NCBI GenBank assembly: GCA_052139595.1
Contig: JBKQWK010000270.1
Span: forward strand, 1-7,630
From: JBKQWK01 sp052139595
GTDB taxonomy: Bacteria; Actinomycetota; Thermoleophilia; UBA2241
Reading direction: 5' to 3'
Length of the DNA stretch: 7,630 bases
Shown here: positions 1 through 6,260 of the stretch, piece by piece
Numbering within the stretch: position 1 is the stretch's first letter
Layout of the letters: the number at the start of each line of letters is the position of its first letter
Program-made: the position numbers and the translations under genes
The notes under the pieces: generated by a model
Seen by the model: the letters and a program-made list of their open reading frames with translations, nothing else
What the model was told of the DNA's origin: nothing
The model's database searches: none

Positions 1-2
1 CG

Positions 3-1013
3 ATGAAGCGCACTGACCGCTCCGACGTCTTTGCGCGGGCGAGGCTGCGGCTGGCGTTGTTGTTCGCCGGCATCGTCGTCGTTCTCATCGTCGTGTCGAG
101 CGTCATCACCTATCTGAATGTTCGCAGTGACCTGCGTGCCGCCGCGCACGGTGTCTTCAATTCCGGAGAGAGCGAGCAGGGTTTCGTGGCACGCTCATTG
201 GGCTCGTTTCGGTGGCGGCTTCTGGCGCTCGACGGAGGGATCATCATTATTGTGGGCATCGGCGGCCTTCTGTACGCGCGCAGTACCCTGCAGCCGATTC
301 GTAACAACGTGGCGGCGCAGAAGCGTTTCATCGCCGACGCCTCGCACGACCTGCGCACACCGCTGACGGTGATGAAGACGGACTTCGAGGTGGCGCTGCG
401 TGATCCGGCGCTGGCCGACGCTGCGCGGCCGCTGCTGCGCAGCGGCCTGGAGGAAGTCGATCGCATGGCCGGCATGGTCGAAGACCTGCTCACGCTGTCG
501 CGCATCGATGCGCATCAGGAGCAGCTGGCGAGCGAACAGCTCGACCTCGTGACCATTGCTCGGCAAACGACCGCCAAGCTGGCCGCCGTCGCCGCTGAGG
601 CGGGTGTGCGGCTGGAGCTCGACAGCGGTGATCAGCCGAGCGGTTCGGTGGCCACGGCGCTGGCCGTGGGTGACGGTCGGCACGTCCAGCGTGCCGTCAC
701 CAACGTAGTGCGCAACGCCATCGAGCATGCCCCGCCGGGCAGTTCTGTCGCAGTGGACGTGCGCCGCGACGGCGGAACGTCGACGATTTGTGTCAGCGAC
801 CACGGCGACGGCATCGCGGCGGCTGAACTGGCACATATCTTCGACCGCTTCTACCGCACGGACGCTTCCCGTTCGCGGGATCGAGGCGGATCGGGACTTG
901 GCTTGTCGATCGCTCGCTGGGCTTTGCGTGGCATGGGCGGCGACATCACGGCGGAGAGCACCGTCGGCAGGGGCACCCGGGTGACGATTGCGCTGCCTAC
1001 GCCGCGATCGTGA
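3..1013 (+). CDS. HAMP-poor membrane sensor histidine kinase
   Basis: This is the sensor half of a two-component system: an inner-membrane protein that autophosphorylates and passes phosphate to a response regulator. Two hydrophobic segments (about residues 16-38 and 72-92) flank a short external loop of roughly 35 residues, too small for a classical ligand domain. A full HAMP domain is not evident; only a short linker (TLQPIRNN, about 95-102) joins the second helix to the HisKA domain. The H-box is ASHDLRTPL with the phospho-acceptor His at 115. The ATPase domain follows: N-box around 230-242 (VTNVVRNAIEH), G1 DHGDG (266-270), F-box IFDRFYR (279-285) and G2 GGSGLGLSI (296-304), so all catalytic boxes are intact. 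The start is the ATG at base 3; it forms ATGA, as in stop/start overlaps with an upstream response regulator, but the upstream sequence is outside the window. It converges on apbE with a 17 bp overlap. The signal sensed is unknown. Confidence 0.93.
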   Translation: MKRTDRSDVFARARLRLALLFAGIVVVLIVVSSVITYLNVRSDLRAAAHGVFNSGESEQGFVARSLGSFRWRLLALDGGIIIIVGIGGLLYARSTLQPIRNNVAAQKRFIADASHDLRTPLTVMKTDFEVALRDPALADAARPLLRSGLEEVDRMAGMVEDLLTLSRIDAHQEQLASEQLDLVTIARQTTAKLAAVAAEAGVRLELDSGDQPSGSVATALAVGDGRHVQRAVTNVVRNAIEHAPPGSSVAVDVRRDGGTSTICVSDHGDGIAAAELAHIFDRFYRTDASRSRDRGGSGLGLSIARWALRGMGGDITAESTVGRGTRVTIALPTPRS

Positions 1014-1842
1014 GACCGACGGGCAGGCCGCGCGAAGCGCGGATCAGTCCGTCGGGGTACACCACGAAGCCGTGATAGCCGGCCAGGCGGCCGAGGTGTT
1101 CAAGCAGCTTGCCTCCGGACACGAACAGGGCGGTCGCGAGGGCGTCGGCGAAGGCAAGATTGATGCCGATGACCGTGGCCGCGAGCAGACCATCGGCCGG
1201 CTTGCCGGTCTCGGGATCGATGAGATGCGGGCCACGTTCGTATGCGCCCGACGTGGCCACGGCACCAGGCCCGTCGAGTTCCACTATGAGCAGCAGACGG
1301 TCCGCTGCGAGCGGATGGCGAATGCCGATCCGCCACGGATGGTTGGCTGCCGGCCGCCCATAGGCGGCGATGTCACCGCCGGCATTGATCAGCGCTGCCG
1401 GTAGACCGGCGCGCCTGAGTTCGTCCAAGGCTTGCTCCGTGGCCCAGCCCTTGACGAGGCCGGTGGGGTCGACCCCGCCGGGCATCCGCCAGGGGTCGAA
1501 CCAGCCATCCGAGGCGTCGCGTGCCTGGCGACAGAGATCCAGCACTGCGGCGACTGCCGCTGGCGCTTCGCTTAACTCGATCTCACCGCGCCGCAAACGG
1601 CTCATCGGACTCGCCGGCTTCCAGGTGCTGAAGACGTCGTCGGCCCAGCGGAGCTTCGCTTGTGCGCGCTCGAGAGCGGCGCTCATATCCTCGCTGTCTG
1701 ACGGGTTGGACGCGCTCGTCTGCGCAGGTCTGCATGACGCAGAGTCAGCGGCTTCGCTGCCGCCCGCCGCGCCGTCAGTCGTCTTCGCCGCCACTACTGT
1801 GAAGGACACTACCGTTCCCATTACTTGTTGCCAGAGCTGCAT
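997..1842 (-). CDS. apbE: ApbE-family FAD:protein FMN transferase
   Basis: The family splits FAD and attaches FMN through a phosphoester to a Thr or Ser of a target protein. Family motifs in order are FSTWKPASPMSRL (71-83), FDPWRMPGGVDPTGLVKGWA (115-134, the FD..pgg.vD.tg..KG signature), INAGGDIAAYG (152-162), ATSGAYERGPHLIDPETGKP (196-215, including the HLIDP.TG box) and ADALATALFV (232-241). The start is the ATG at 1842, because an AAGGAGG SD lies 5 nt upstream; this places the start inside the 3' end of the FMN-binding protein gene (68 bp overlap), so translation is probably coupled. The protein begins almost at MGTVVSF, with no signal peptide or lipobox that I can see, so it looks cytoplasmic. 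Residues 21-55 form a low-complexity insertion rich in Ala, Ser, Gly and acidic residues between the first strand and the next helix. The substrate is very likely the SGATYTS protein encoded just upstream. It is the last gene of the operon. Confidence 0.93.
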   Translation of the reverse strand: MQLWQQVMGTVVSFTVVAAKTTDGAAGGSEAADSASCRPAQTSASNPSDSEDMSAALERAQAKLRWADDVFSTWKPASPMSRLRRGEIELSEAPAAVAAVLDLCRQARDASDGWFDPWRMPGGVDPTGLVKGWATEQALDELRRAGLPAALINAGGDIAAYGRPAANHPWRIGIRHPLAADRLLLIVELDGPGAVATSGAYERGPHLIDPETGKPADGLLAATVIGINLAFADALATALFVSGGKLLEHLGRLAGYHGFVVYPDGLIRASRGLPVGLTIAA

Positions 1843-2263
1843 TTGCTCCTCCTTTGAGCTGATCCAGAGCGGCCTGCAACGACGTTGCGTAGGCCTGGCT
1901 GGTGTAGGTGGCGCCGGAGATGCCGTGGATTGGGCCGCCGTTGGCGGCTATCGTCTGCTGTTCCAGCTGAGGGATGACGTTGGTGGAGATCTGCTGAGAT
2001 TGCGGCCCATGCAGATTCATTTTTGCCATGCTGACACTGATGATCTTGCCGTTTGCCGCCGTGACTTTAACCTGGATGTCACCCAGTCCTCCGGCCAGCG
2101 TCTGGTCGCTGCCGACAACAGTCTGCGCGCCGCCGACGCTGGCGTTGCCGGTCGTCAGGCGGGCCGCCGGGGAAGAAGTGAGACTTGTCGTGTGGGGCCG
2201 AAAGCCGAGAGTGAAGAGTAGTCCGGCCACGGTTGCGGCGATGACGATCGGTGAGCGGTTCAT
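1775..2263 (-). CDS. Exported FMN-binding-domain protein (flavinylation target)
   Basis: This 162-residue protein is a small extracytoplasmic electron carrier. An N-terminal hydrophobic stretch (about 5-20, after MNRS) acts as a signal peptide or membrane anchor; no lipobox Cys is present. A Thr/Ser/Gly-rich linker follows, then an FMN-binding domain (about 60-137), the fold shared with NqrC and RnfG. The key motif is SGATYTS at 116-122; by analogy with NqrC and RnfG, Thr119 is the residue to which ApbE would attach FMN. The C-terminal tail (140-162) is polar and Gly/Ser/Asp-rich. The ATG at 2263 is preceded by an AGGAAGGAA SD that overlaps the stop codon of the upstream reductase (12 bp gap), and the 3' end overlaps apbE, so the three genes form one tight minus-strand operon. 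The inferred role is to receive electrons from the membrane reductase. The final acceptor (metal, quinone, oxidised protein or other) cannot be told from sequence. Confidence 0.9.
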   Translation of the reverse strand: MNRSPIVIAATVAGLLFTLGFRPHTTSLTSSPAARLTTGNASVGGAQTVVGSDQTLAGGLGDIQVKVTAANGKIISVSMAKMNLHGPQSQQISTNVIPQLEQQTIAANGGPIHGISGATYTSQAYATSLQAALDQLKGGANAALATSNGNGSVLHSSGGEDD

Positions 2264-2275
2264 GGTCGTTCCTTC

Positions 2276-3634
2276 CTAGAAGGCGAAGTCCTCGTGATGG
2301 ATGTGCCTGGTCGGTACGCCCAGAGTGCGGACAGCAGCGACGATGGTTGCCATGAAGGCGCTGGGGCCGCAGACGTACACGTCGCGCTGGGCGATATCCG
2401 GTACAAGACGGCGGAGAGTCGGGGCGTCCAGCGGGGCCTGTGCTCGCGGGCCGACGACTTCGTGGAGCTGTCCGGCGCGCGCACCCACTCGCTGGGCAAT
2501 CTCATCGCGCAGGACGAGGTCACGCCGGCTCGTTCCTCTTAGAATCGTGACGACATCGACGTGCTCGGGAAGGTCCTCGAGCAATGCCCGCACCGGGGTG
2601 GCGCCAACCCCGGCAGCGACCAGCAGCACACGGTCAGCGTGCCGCGCGTGCCGGGTGAAGGCCCCGTAGGGACCTTCGATGAACACGCGCGTTCCCGGCT
2701 TGAGCCACCGGAGTGACTGACTGTGGTCGCCCAGATCTTTGACGGTGATCCGGAGTTCGTTCTTGGCCGGCAGTGCGGAGAGTGAGTAGGGATGGGCCTG
2801 CCACCACATGCCGCGACGCAGAAAGCGCCAGTACAGGAACTGGCCGCCGGCGACCGGCAAGCGATCGAGGCGCCGGCCACGCATGACCACAGAGACGACG
2901 CCCGGTTTCACTTCTTCGACCACCCGCACCCGCAGTCGGTGACGGAGGCTGATTTCGATGGGGACCAGCCAACGGTAGGCCAGCACCGTACCGGCAGTGA
3001 GCATCCAGACACCGATCCACCAGGCGCGGGCGAGCGGGTGGCCAAGGAAAGGGACGCCGATCCAGATCTGGTGCGTAAACGACAGAGCCACCGCAAGGTA
3101 CGTGTAGAGGTGCACGGCCCACCACGTTTCATAATGCATCTTGCGACGTGCGTAGCGGTACGAGGTGATGCCAGCCATGGCCAGAAGAGCGGCAGCGACG
3201 GTCGCCAGGAGTATGCCAGGGAACGTGGTGACCATGGTACCGAGCTCATGCAGGGCGCCGGTCTTCACTTGCTGCGCGTACCCTAGAGTGATGGTAACGA
3301 TGTGCACGCCGATCAGCGTCAACACCCACGGGCCGAGGTGGCGGTGCCAGCGCACGAGCCGATCTTGCCCCAGGGTGTGCTCGATTGCTGGCAGGCGGGC
3401 GATCAGGAGCAGGGTGATGAGCAGAAGGTAGGTGCCGGCCATGGCCGTGACGCGGCCGACGGCGATGAGGACGCCGCCGGGAGCGGCGAGTTCGCCGGCC
3501 TTGGTTACCGTAGCGACCAGCGACACACTGATGAACAGGCCGATGGCGGCGAGCACGGCGAACACGCGAGCGGCGAACTTACGTGGCTTAGCTGTCGCAC
3601 GTTCGCGGCCGACTCTGTTTCGGTCGAGATTCAC
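2276..3634 (-). CDS. Ferric-reductase-like transmembrane flavocytochrome (FAD/NAD(P)H-binding)
   Basis: This 452-residue fusion of a haem membrane domain with a ferredoxin-reductase module resembles bacterial relatives of NOX and ferric reductases. About six hydrophobic segments occupy 24-223. Candidate haem-ligand histidines are in RWHRHLG (97, 99), GVHIV (111), KMHYETWWAVH (167, 175) and SFTH (188). The cytoplasmic part has the FAD-binding HPYS (281-284) and GPYG (321-324), the nucleotide-binding AAGVGATP (340-347), YVCGP (420-424) and a C-terminal HHEDFAF. It should oxidise NAD(P)H and pass electrons through FAD and haem across the membrane. I chose the GTG at 3634 because AAGGAG lies 8 nt upstream and the basic N-terminus leads into the first helix. 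The frame stays open up to an ATG at 3772, but that 46-residue extension is Arg-rich, has no SD of its own and would cover the upstream repeats. It is the first gene of the operon with the FMN-binding protein and apbE. The physiological acceptor is unknown. Confidence 0.9.
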   Translation of the reverse strand: MNLDRNRVGRERATAKPRKFAARVFAVLAAIGLFISVSLVATVTKAGELAAPGGVLIAVGRVTAMAGTYLLLITLLLIARLPAIEHTLGQDRLVRWHRHLGPWVLTLIGVHIVTITLGYAQQVKTGALHELGTMVTTFPGILLATVAAALLAMAGITSYRYARRKMHYETWWAVHLYTYLAVALSFTHQIWIGVPFLGHPLARAWWIGVWMLTAGTVLAYRWLVPIEISLRHRLRVRVVEEVKPGVVSVVMRGRRLDRLPVAGGQFLYWRFLRRGMWWQAHPYSLSALPAKNELRITVKDLGDHSQSLRWLKPGTRVFIEGPYGAFTRHARHADRVLLVAAGVGATPVRALLEDLPEHVDVVTILRGTSRRDLVLRDEIAQRVGARAGQLHEVVGPRAQAPLDAPTLRRLVPDIAQRDVYVCGPSAFMATIVAAVRTLGVPTRHIHHEDFAF

Positions 3635-3642
3635 TGCGCTTT

Positions 3643-3648
3643 CTCCTT
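3643..3648 (-). promoter_or_regulatory. Shine-Dalgarno that sets the GTG start of the reductase gene
   Basis: On the minus strand AAGGAG precedes the GTG at 3634 with an 8 nt spacer. No similar site precedes the in-frame ATG codons further upstream (3772, 3760), so this site decides the start. Confidence 0.75.
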
Positions 3649-3720
3649 CGCGTGGCCGTGCTGCGCCGGCGGCGCGATTCGTGTGGTCTTGCCTTTCGCC
3701 GCGGATTGTTGCCGTCGAGC

Positions 3721-3737
3721 ATGAACGGACGATGAAC
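3721..3737 (-). promoter_or_regulatory. Candidate response-regulator operator: two GTTCAT repeats at 11 bp period
   Basis: Read on the minus strand, GTTCATCGTCC is followed directly by GTTCATGCTCG: two identical hexamers 11 bp apart on the same DNA face, 87 bp upstream of the reductase GTG. OmpR/PhoB-family regulators bind such 11-bp direct repeats, and Streptomyces PhoP boxes begin with GTTCA-type units. The nearby histidine kinase would normally pair with a regulator of this class. Only two units are seen. No clear -35/-10 pair is placed with confidence; AACAAT at 3705-3710 is a weak -10 candidate. Confidence 0.42.
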
Positions 3738-3872
3738 GAGAGCTGGTCAGCGTCCGGCATGCTGCTGGGCATCGCCGGGCGCGGGCGTCTCCCCTGGCAA
3801 CGTTAGCCGTGGTGAATTGGCGGGAAGCCTGAAAGAGAAGACGGTATCGGCAAGGCCGGGGAGGCGGAGGCC

Positions 3873-4121
3873 ATGACCAACACTGAGGTAACGTGTAGAC
3901 GGTGCGGCTTCAAGTACAGGGTTTCCTCCATCTTCAGCGATCGGCGCGCACTTGGGCCGGCGGTTTGCCCGATCTGCGGTCACTCAGGCTTCGCGCCGGT
4001 GGTGGCGCAGCGAGCGTCGGCGACGAAGGCATTCGATGCTCGCGGCCGCACCTTCACTGTGTCAAGGCGGCCGCGTGCCGTGCCCTTGGTGCATCGGCCG
4101 TCGAGAAAGCGCGCGGCGTAG
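3873..4121 (+). CDS. Small zinc-ribbon protein
   Basis: This is an 82-residue protein with two Cys pairs, CRRC (Cys8, Cys11) and CPIC (Cys32, Cys35), each followed by Gly (CGF and CGH). This is a four-Cys zinc-ribbon knuckle pattern. The remainder is short and basic, ending in an Arg/Lys-rich tail (RPSRKRAA), with no enzymatic motif, so a nucleic-acid or protein-binding role is possible but unproven. The ATG at 3873 has GGGGAGG about 8 nt upstream. It is the first gene of a two-gene + strand unit: its TAG stop shares a base with the GTG proposed for the next gene. It is divergent from the reductase operon across a 238 bp spacer. I do not recognise a named family. The paired Cys knuckles and the SD make it more credible than the overlapping frame at 3902. 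Confidence 0.7.
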   Translation: MTNTEVTCRRCGFKYRVSSIFSDRRALGPAVCPICGHSGFAPVVAQRASATKAFDARGRTFTVSRRPRAVPLVHRPSRKRAA

Positions 4122-4645
4122 TGCAGCGCCCTGAGTGCGCGACGACGCTGTCGTCAGCGCTGGTTTTGCGTGTCGAGGTGAATCGTTTGGAGTCAGCGGG
4201 TTTTGTAAGCAGGCGTGCTCTTCGGAGGCGTGGACGTCGACGCTTTGTACTGCACGAGAGGCGGTCGGGCTTTGATCGGCGGCGGCCGCAGAGGCAGTCG
4301 CCGGCGGCCACAGCTGTGGCTCGGATTCTCGCCTATCTGCGCAACCACGCCAGGGCGCTCTTCGCGGTCCTCGTTGTGGCCAACCTTCTTAGCTTGGTCG
4401 ACCTTGCTTTCACGCTACGCGTGCTTGAGCTTGGCGGCCGTGAGGTCAACCCGCTCATGAGGTACGTGTTTGACGTCAGTCCGGTAGAGGCGGCGATCAC
4501 GAAAATCGTGCTTATCGCCGCCGTATCGTCGATCATCTGGCGTTTGCGGCGCTATCGGTTGTCACTTCTGGCCGCGCTCCTGGCCGTGACCGTGTACGGC
4601 ACTGTCGTGCTCTACGAGTGCATCGCCTTTGCGCATCTGATGTAG
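4121..4645 (+). CDS. DUF5658-like three-helix membrane protein
   Basis: This protein of unknown function has a basic N-terminal region containing ERRSGFDRRR (about residues 46-55), then three hydrophobic helices (about 79-101, 125-141 and 147-170). The first helix and the following loop carry NLLSLVDLAFT followed by GGREVNPLM; the Asp within the helix plus the G-x-E-x-NP loop is the pattern I associate with DUF5658. The frame is open back to an ATG at 3902, but that would overlap the zinc-ribbon gene, so I prefer the GTG at 4121, whose first base falls on the last base of the preceding TAG (reinitiation-type overlap). SD support is weak, and the GTG at 4178 or TTG at 4166 are alternatives. 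The C-terminus ends soon after the last helix. No catalytic residue is evident. It converges on the URO-D-like gene with a gap of 56 bp. Confidence 0.72.
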   Translation: MQRPECATTLSSALVLRVEVNRLESAGFVSRRALRRRGRRRFVLHERRSGFDRRRPQRQSPAATAVARILAYLRNHARALFAVLVVANLLSLVDLAFTLRVLELGGREVNPLMRYVFDVSPVEAAITKIVLIAAVSSIIWRLRRYRLSLLAALLAVTVYGTVVLYECIAFAHLM

Positions 4646-4701
4646 CGCGCAAGGGGCAGCGGCCGTCTGCCACAGCGCCGTCAACAGCTAGAGCGAATCG
4701 T

Positions 4702-5559
4702 TCACCATGTGTCTTCGGTGAGACGGTAAATCTCGCGCAGATTGGCTGTCGACGACGGTTCAAACAGGCCGCAGGCTGAGGCCAGAATGAGGCTGCCGCC
4801 GGAGAGTAGCTGCGTCAGCTCGAAGCGCACCCCCGAAGGTTCCAAGGGCAGAGTCAACCACGCGGCGGGGATGCCTGAGAGCATCGTCAGGTGGCGGCCG
4901 TAGTGTCGCCAGACTTGCGCCGGACACGTGGCTTCGGGCTCAAGAGAGAAGCAGGAAAATCCGGCTTGCACGAGGGTTGGCAGCAGGCGGACGAGATCGC
5001 CGTCGGAATGAAAGCCGATCGGTAGTGTTGGTTGAACGGCACGACACAGACGTTGATAGTGGGGCAGAAGCAGTCGATCGAGAAGGGCGGGCGCAAAGTA
5101 TGGTCCGCCCGTGTAGGCGACATCATCGGCGAGAATGATGAGGTCGGCGCCGGCCGTGACCCACGCTTCAATCTCTCGCTGAGCCGCGTCGGCCAAAGCG
5201 GCGAGGCGCACAGCAATGGCTTCGTCAGCGACGAGCTGCTGCAGGGCCGCCATAACGCCCTCGGCGGTGGTCAGTCGCTGCCAGGGTCCGTCCACCACGG
5301 CACCGCAGGCCAGGTGTTGGGCGTGAGCTGTCTCCACTCCGCTGCGCAGGGCCGCAGCCTCATATCCGGTCGGCTGCGGCCCTGCGCAGCTGAGAAACGT
5401 CAAATCGGCGCCGACTTTGCTCGCCAGGGCGATCACGCCCTGGGGAGTGTTCGGCAGTCCCTCACTGGCCAGAACGGATGCAGTCACCCACAATTCCCCG
5501 CGCGGTGGTGGAAGCACTCTGCGGCCTCTCAAAACTTCGCGGACGCTCGCCGGGTTCAA
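4702..5559 (-). CDS. Uroporphyrinogen-decarboxylase-superfamily protein (URO-D/MtaA-like)
   Basis: This 285-residue protein belongs to the superfamily that includes HemE and the corrinoid:coenzyme M methyltransferases (MtaA, MtbA, CmuA). It starts NPASVREVLRG, like the NPRERV..ALRG opening of MtaA-type proteins, and contains CGAVVDGPWQ (85-94), AGADLIILADDVAYTGGPYF (136-155), PHYQRL (166-171), LPIGFHSDGDLVRLLPTLVQ (179-198) and SLEPEA (205-210). In MtaA-type enzymes the zinc site uses a His-x-Cys motif; here it reads His-Ser-Asp-Gly, so cobalamin-thiol methyl transfer is not assured, and true HemE activity is also doubtful. The TTG at 5559 is chosen over the ATG at 5721 because it sits 7 nt after GGAGG and aligns with the family N-terminus; the 54-residue extension is Pro/Ala-rich. 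It is shorter than the usual 330-350 residues. It is divergent from the cupin gene; its substrate is unknown. Confidence 0.82.
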   Translation of the reverse strand: MNPASVREVLRGRRVLPPPRGELWVTASVLASEGLPNTPQGVIALASKVGADLTFLSCAGPQPTGYEAAALRSGVETAHAQHLACGAVVDGPWQRLTTAEGVMAALQQLVADEAIAVRLAALADAAQREIEAWVTAGADLIILADDVAYTGGPYFAPALLDRLLLPHYQRLCRAVQPTLPIGFHSDGDLVRLLPTLVQAGFSCFSLEPEATCPAQVWRHYGRHLTMLSGIPAAWLTLPLEPSGVRFELTQLLSGGSLILASACGLFEPSSTANLREIYRLTEDTW

Positions 5560-5895
5560 GGAATCACCTCCATCGGCGCCCGGCTCTGCCGTCGGCGCTC
5601 TTGCTGCCAGTGTGGACGATAGCGCGGGTAGCTCACCCGGTGTGGTCGCGTTCGCTACTCTACAGTCTGGCAGGCCTTGCCGAAATGGTGCGGGGGGTGC
5701 ACGATGCACGGCGAACGACATAAGCGGGTGTGGCTGTGCCGTCGCTCTCGGCTACGCCCACAGAGGACGAGCGCCGCGTCAGCCCGTTGTCCGGTGCAGA
5801 GCAGTTAAACGCTGCGCGCCGGTCAAGGTACAGGTTTACTCTACTCGACAGGGTGACAATCTGCCTGCAACAGCGAGATTAAATGGGAGGAAGAG
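5560..5895. other. Divergent intergenic region between URO-D-like and cupin genes
   Basis: These 336 bases contain no gene I can support. The minus frame of the URO-D gene stays open to 5721 without start signals. A short + frame from the ATG at 5704 to a TAA at 5808 (34 codons) has no SD and a composition unlike a conserved protein. A small inverted repeat CGGGT/ACCCG (5625-5629, 5635-5639) lies in the presumed URO-D leader. A motif CTCTAC occurs twice (about 5657 and 5839). The region should hold both promoters, but I cannot place a convincing -35/-10 pair on either strand. Confidence 0.5.
5563..5571 (-). promoter_or_regulatory. Near-perfect Shine-Dalgarno fixing a TTG start
   Basis: Minus-strand GGAGGTGAT is complementary to the 16S anti-SD tail over nine bases and stands three bases before the TTG at 5559 (GGAGG core 7 nt away). 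It compensates for the weak start codon and excludes the upstream ATG at 5721. Confidence 0.8.
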
Positions 5896-6228
5896 ATGCC
5901 CTACTCAGTGATGGACAGCAAGGATTTCACCGGTCGGCTCAAGCCCGTGGCGAGGACGCTCGGTGCCGTCGCCATCAAGGCGAACCAATTTGACTCTGAG
6001 CCCGATCAGCCTGGCCACGAGCATGATGAACTCAAGTCCGGGCAGGAAGAGATGTATGTAGCGCTGCGCGGGAGTGGTCTTTTGCGCGTCGACGGCGAAG
6101 CGGTCGAACTCATGCCTGGTCGCTATGTCCTCGTCAGTCCGGAGTCGCTGCGCCAGGTGGTGGCTGGGCCTGAGGGTCTCTCCTACCTTGTGATCGGCGC
6201 CAGAGTGGCCGCTGCCGACGCGGACTGA
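5896..6228 (+). CDS. Single-domain cupin protein
   Basis: This 110-residue protein has one conserved beta-barrel cupin domain. Cupin motif 1 is recognisable: GHEHDELKSGQEEMYVALRG (39-58), with His40, His42 and Glu51 or Glu52 as likely metal ligands. Motif 2 (VELMPGRYVLVSPESLRQVV, about 69-88) keeps the PG turn but has Leu-Arg-Gln where the last metal His normally lies, so metal binding may be incomplete. No signal peptide or extra domain is present, so a cytoplasmic role in small-molecule binding or isomerisation/oxygenation is all that can be said. The ATG is preceded by GGGAGGAAGAG, a good SD. It stands alone: divergent from the URO-D-like gene and followed by 193 bp before the NlpC/P60 gene. 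Confidence 0.85.
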   Translation: MPYSVMDSKDFTGRLKPVARTLGAVAIKANQFDSEPDQPGHEHDELKSGQEEMYVALRGSGLLRVDGEAVELMPGRYVLVSPESLRQVVAGPEGLSYLVIGARVAAADAD

Positions 6229-6260
6229 TCGCTGCCGGCATCGCGCTGCCGCAAGGTCTC

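Noticed and set aside
1370..2221. Long + strand open frame opposite apbE and the FMN-binding gene
   Set aside because: It is a shadow of two well-supported minus-strand genes, with no SD or recognisable motif.
2634..3125. Alternative minus-strand open frame within the reductase gene
   Set aside because: Out of frame with the haem/FAD domains, Pro/Arg-rich, typical of GC-rich shadow frames.
3635..3772. N-terminal extension of the reductase to an ATG at 3772
   Set aside because: No SD at the upstream ATGs, Arg/Ser-rich composition unlike the family, and a strong SD before the GTG at 3634.
3790..3870. Cobalamin-riboswitch-like GGGAAGCC and ACGGTA fragments
   Set aside because: The pieces are short, and the B12-box core and the CCACTG segment are missing.
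3902..4120. Long form of the DUF5658-like gene starting at the ATG at 3902
   Set aside because: It would lie inside the zinc-ribbon gene in another frame, and its residues there look like frame-shifted noise.
4655..4671. GGCAG/CTGCC hairpin between the convergent DUF5658-like and URO-D-like genes
   Set aside because: Only five base pairs, and no T tract on either strand, so it does not meet a terminator standard.
5560..5721. N-terminal extension of the URO-D-like protein to an ATG at 5721
   Set aside because: The TTG at 5559 has a nine-base SD match and fits the family N-terminus; the extension is Pro/Ala-rich.
5704..5810. Short 34-codon + strand frame in the divergent spacer
   Set aside because: No SD, Arg/Ser-rich, and no coding evidence beyond being open.
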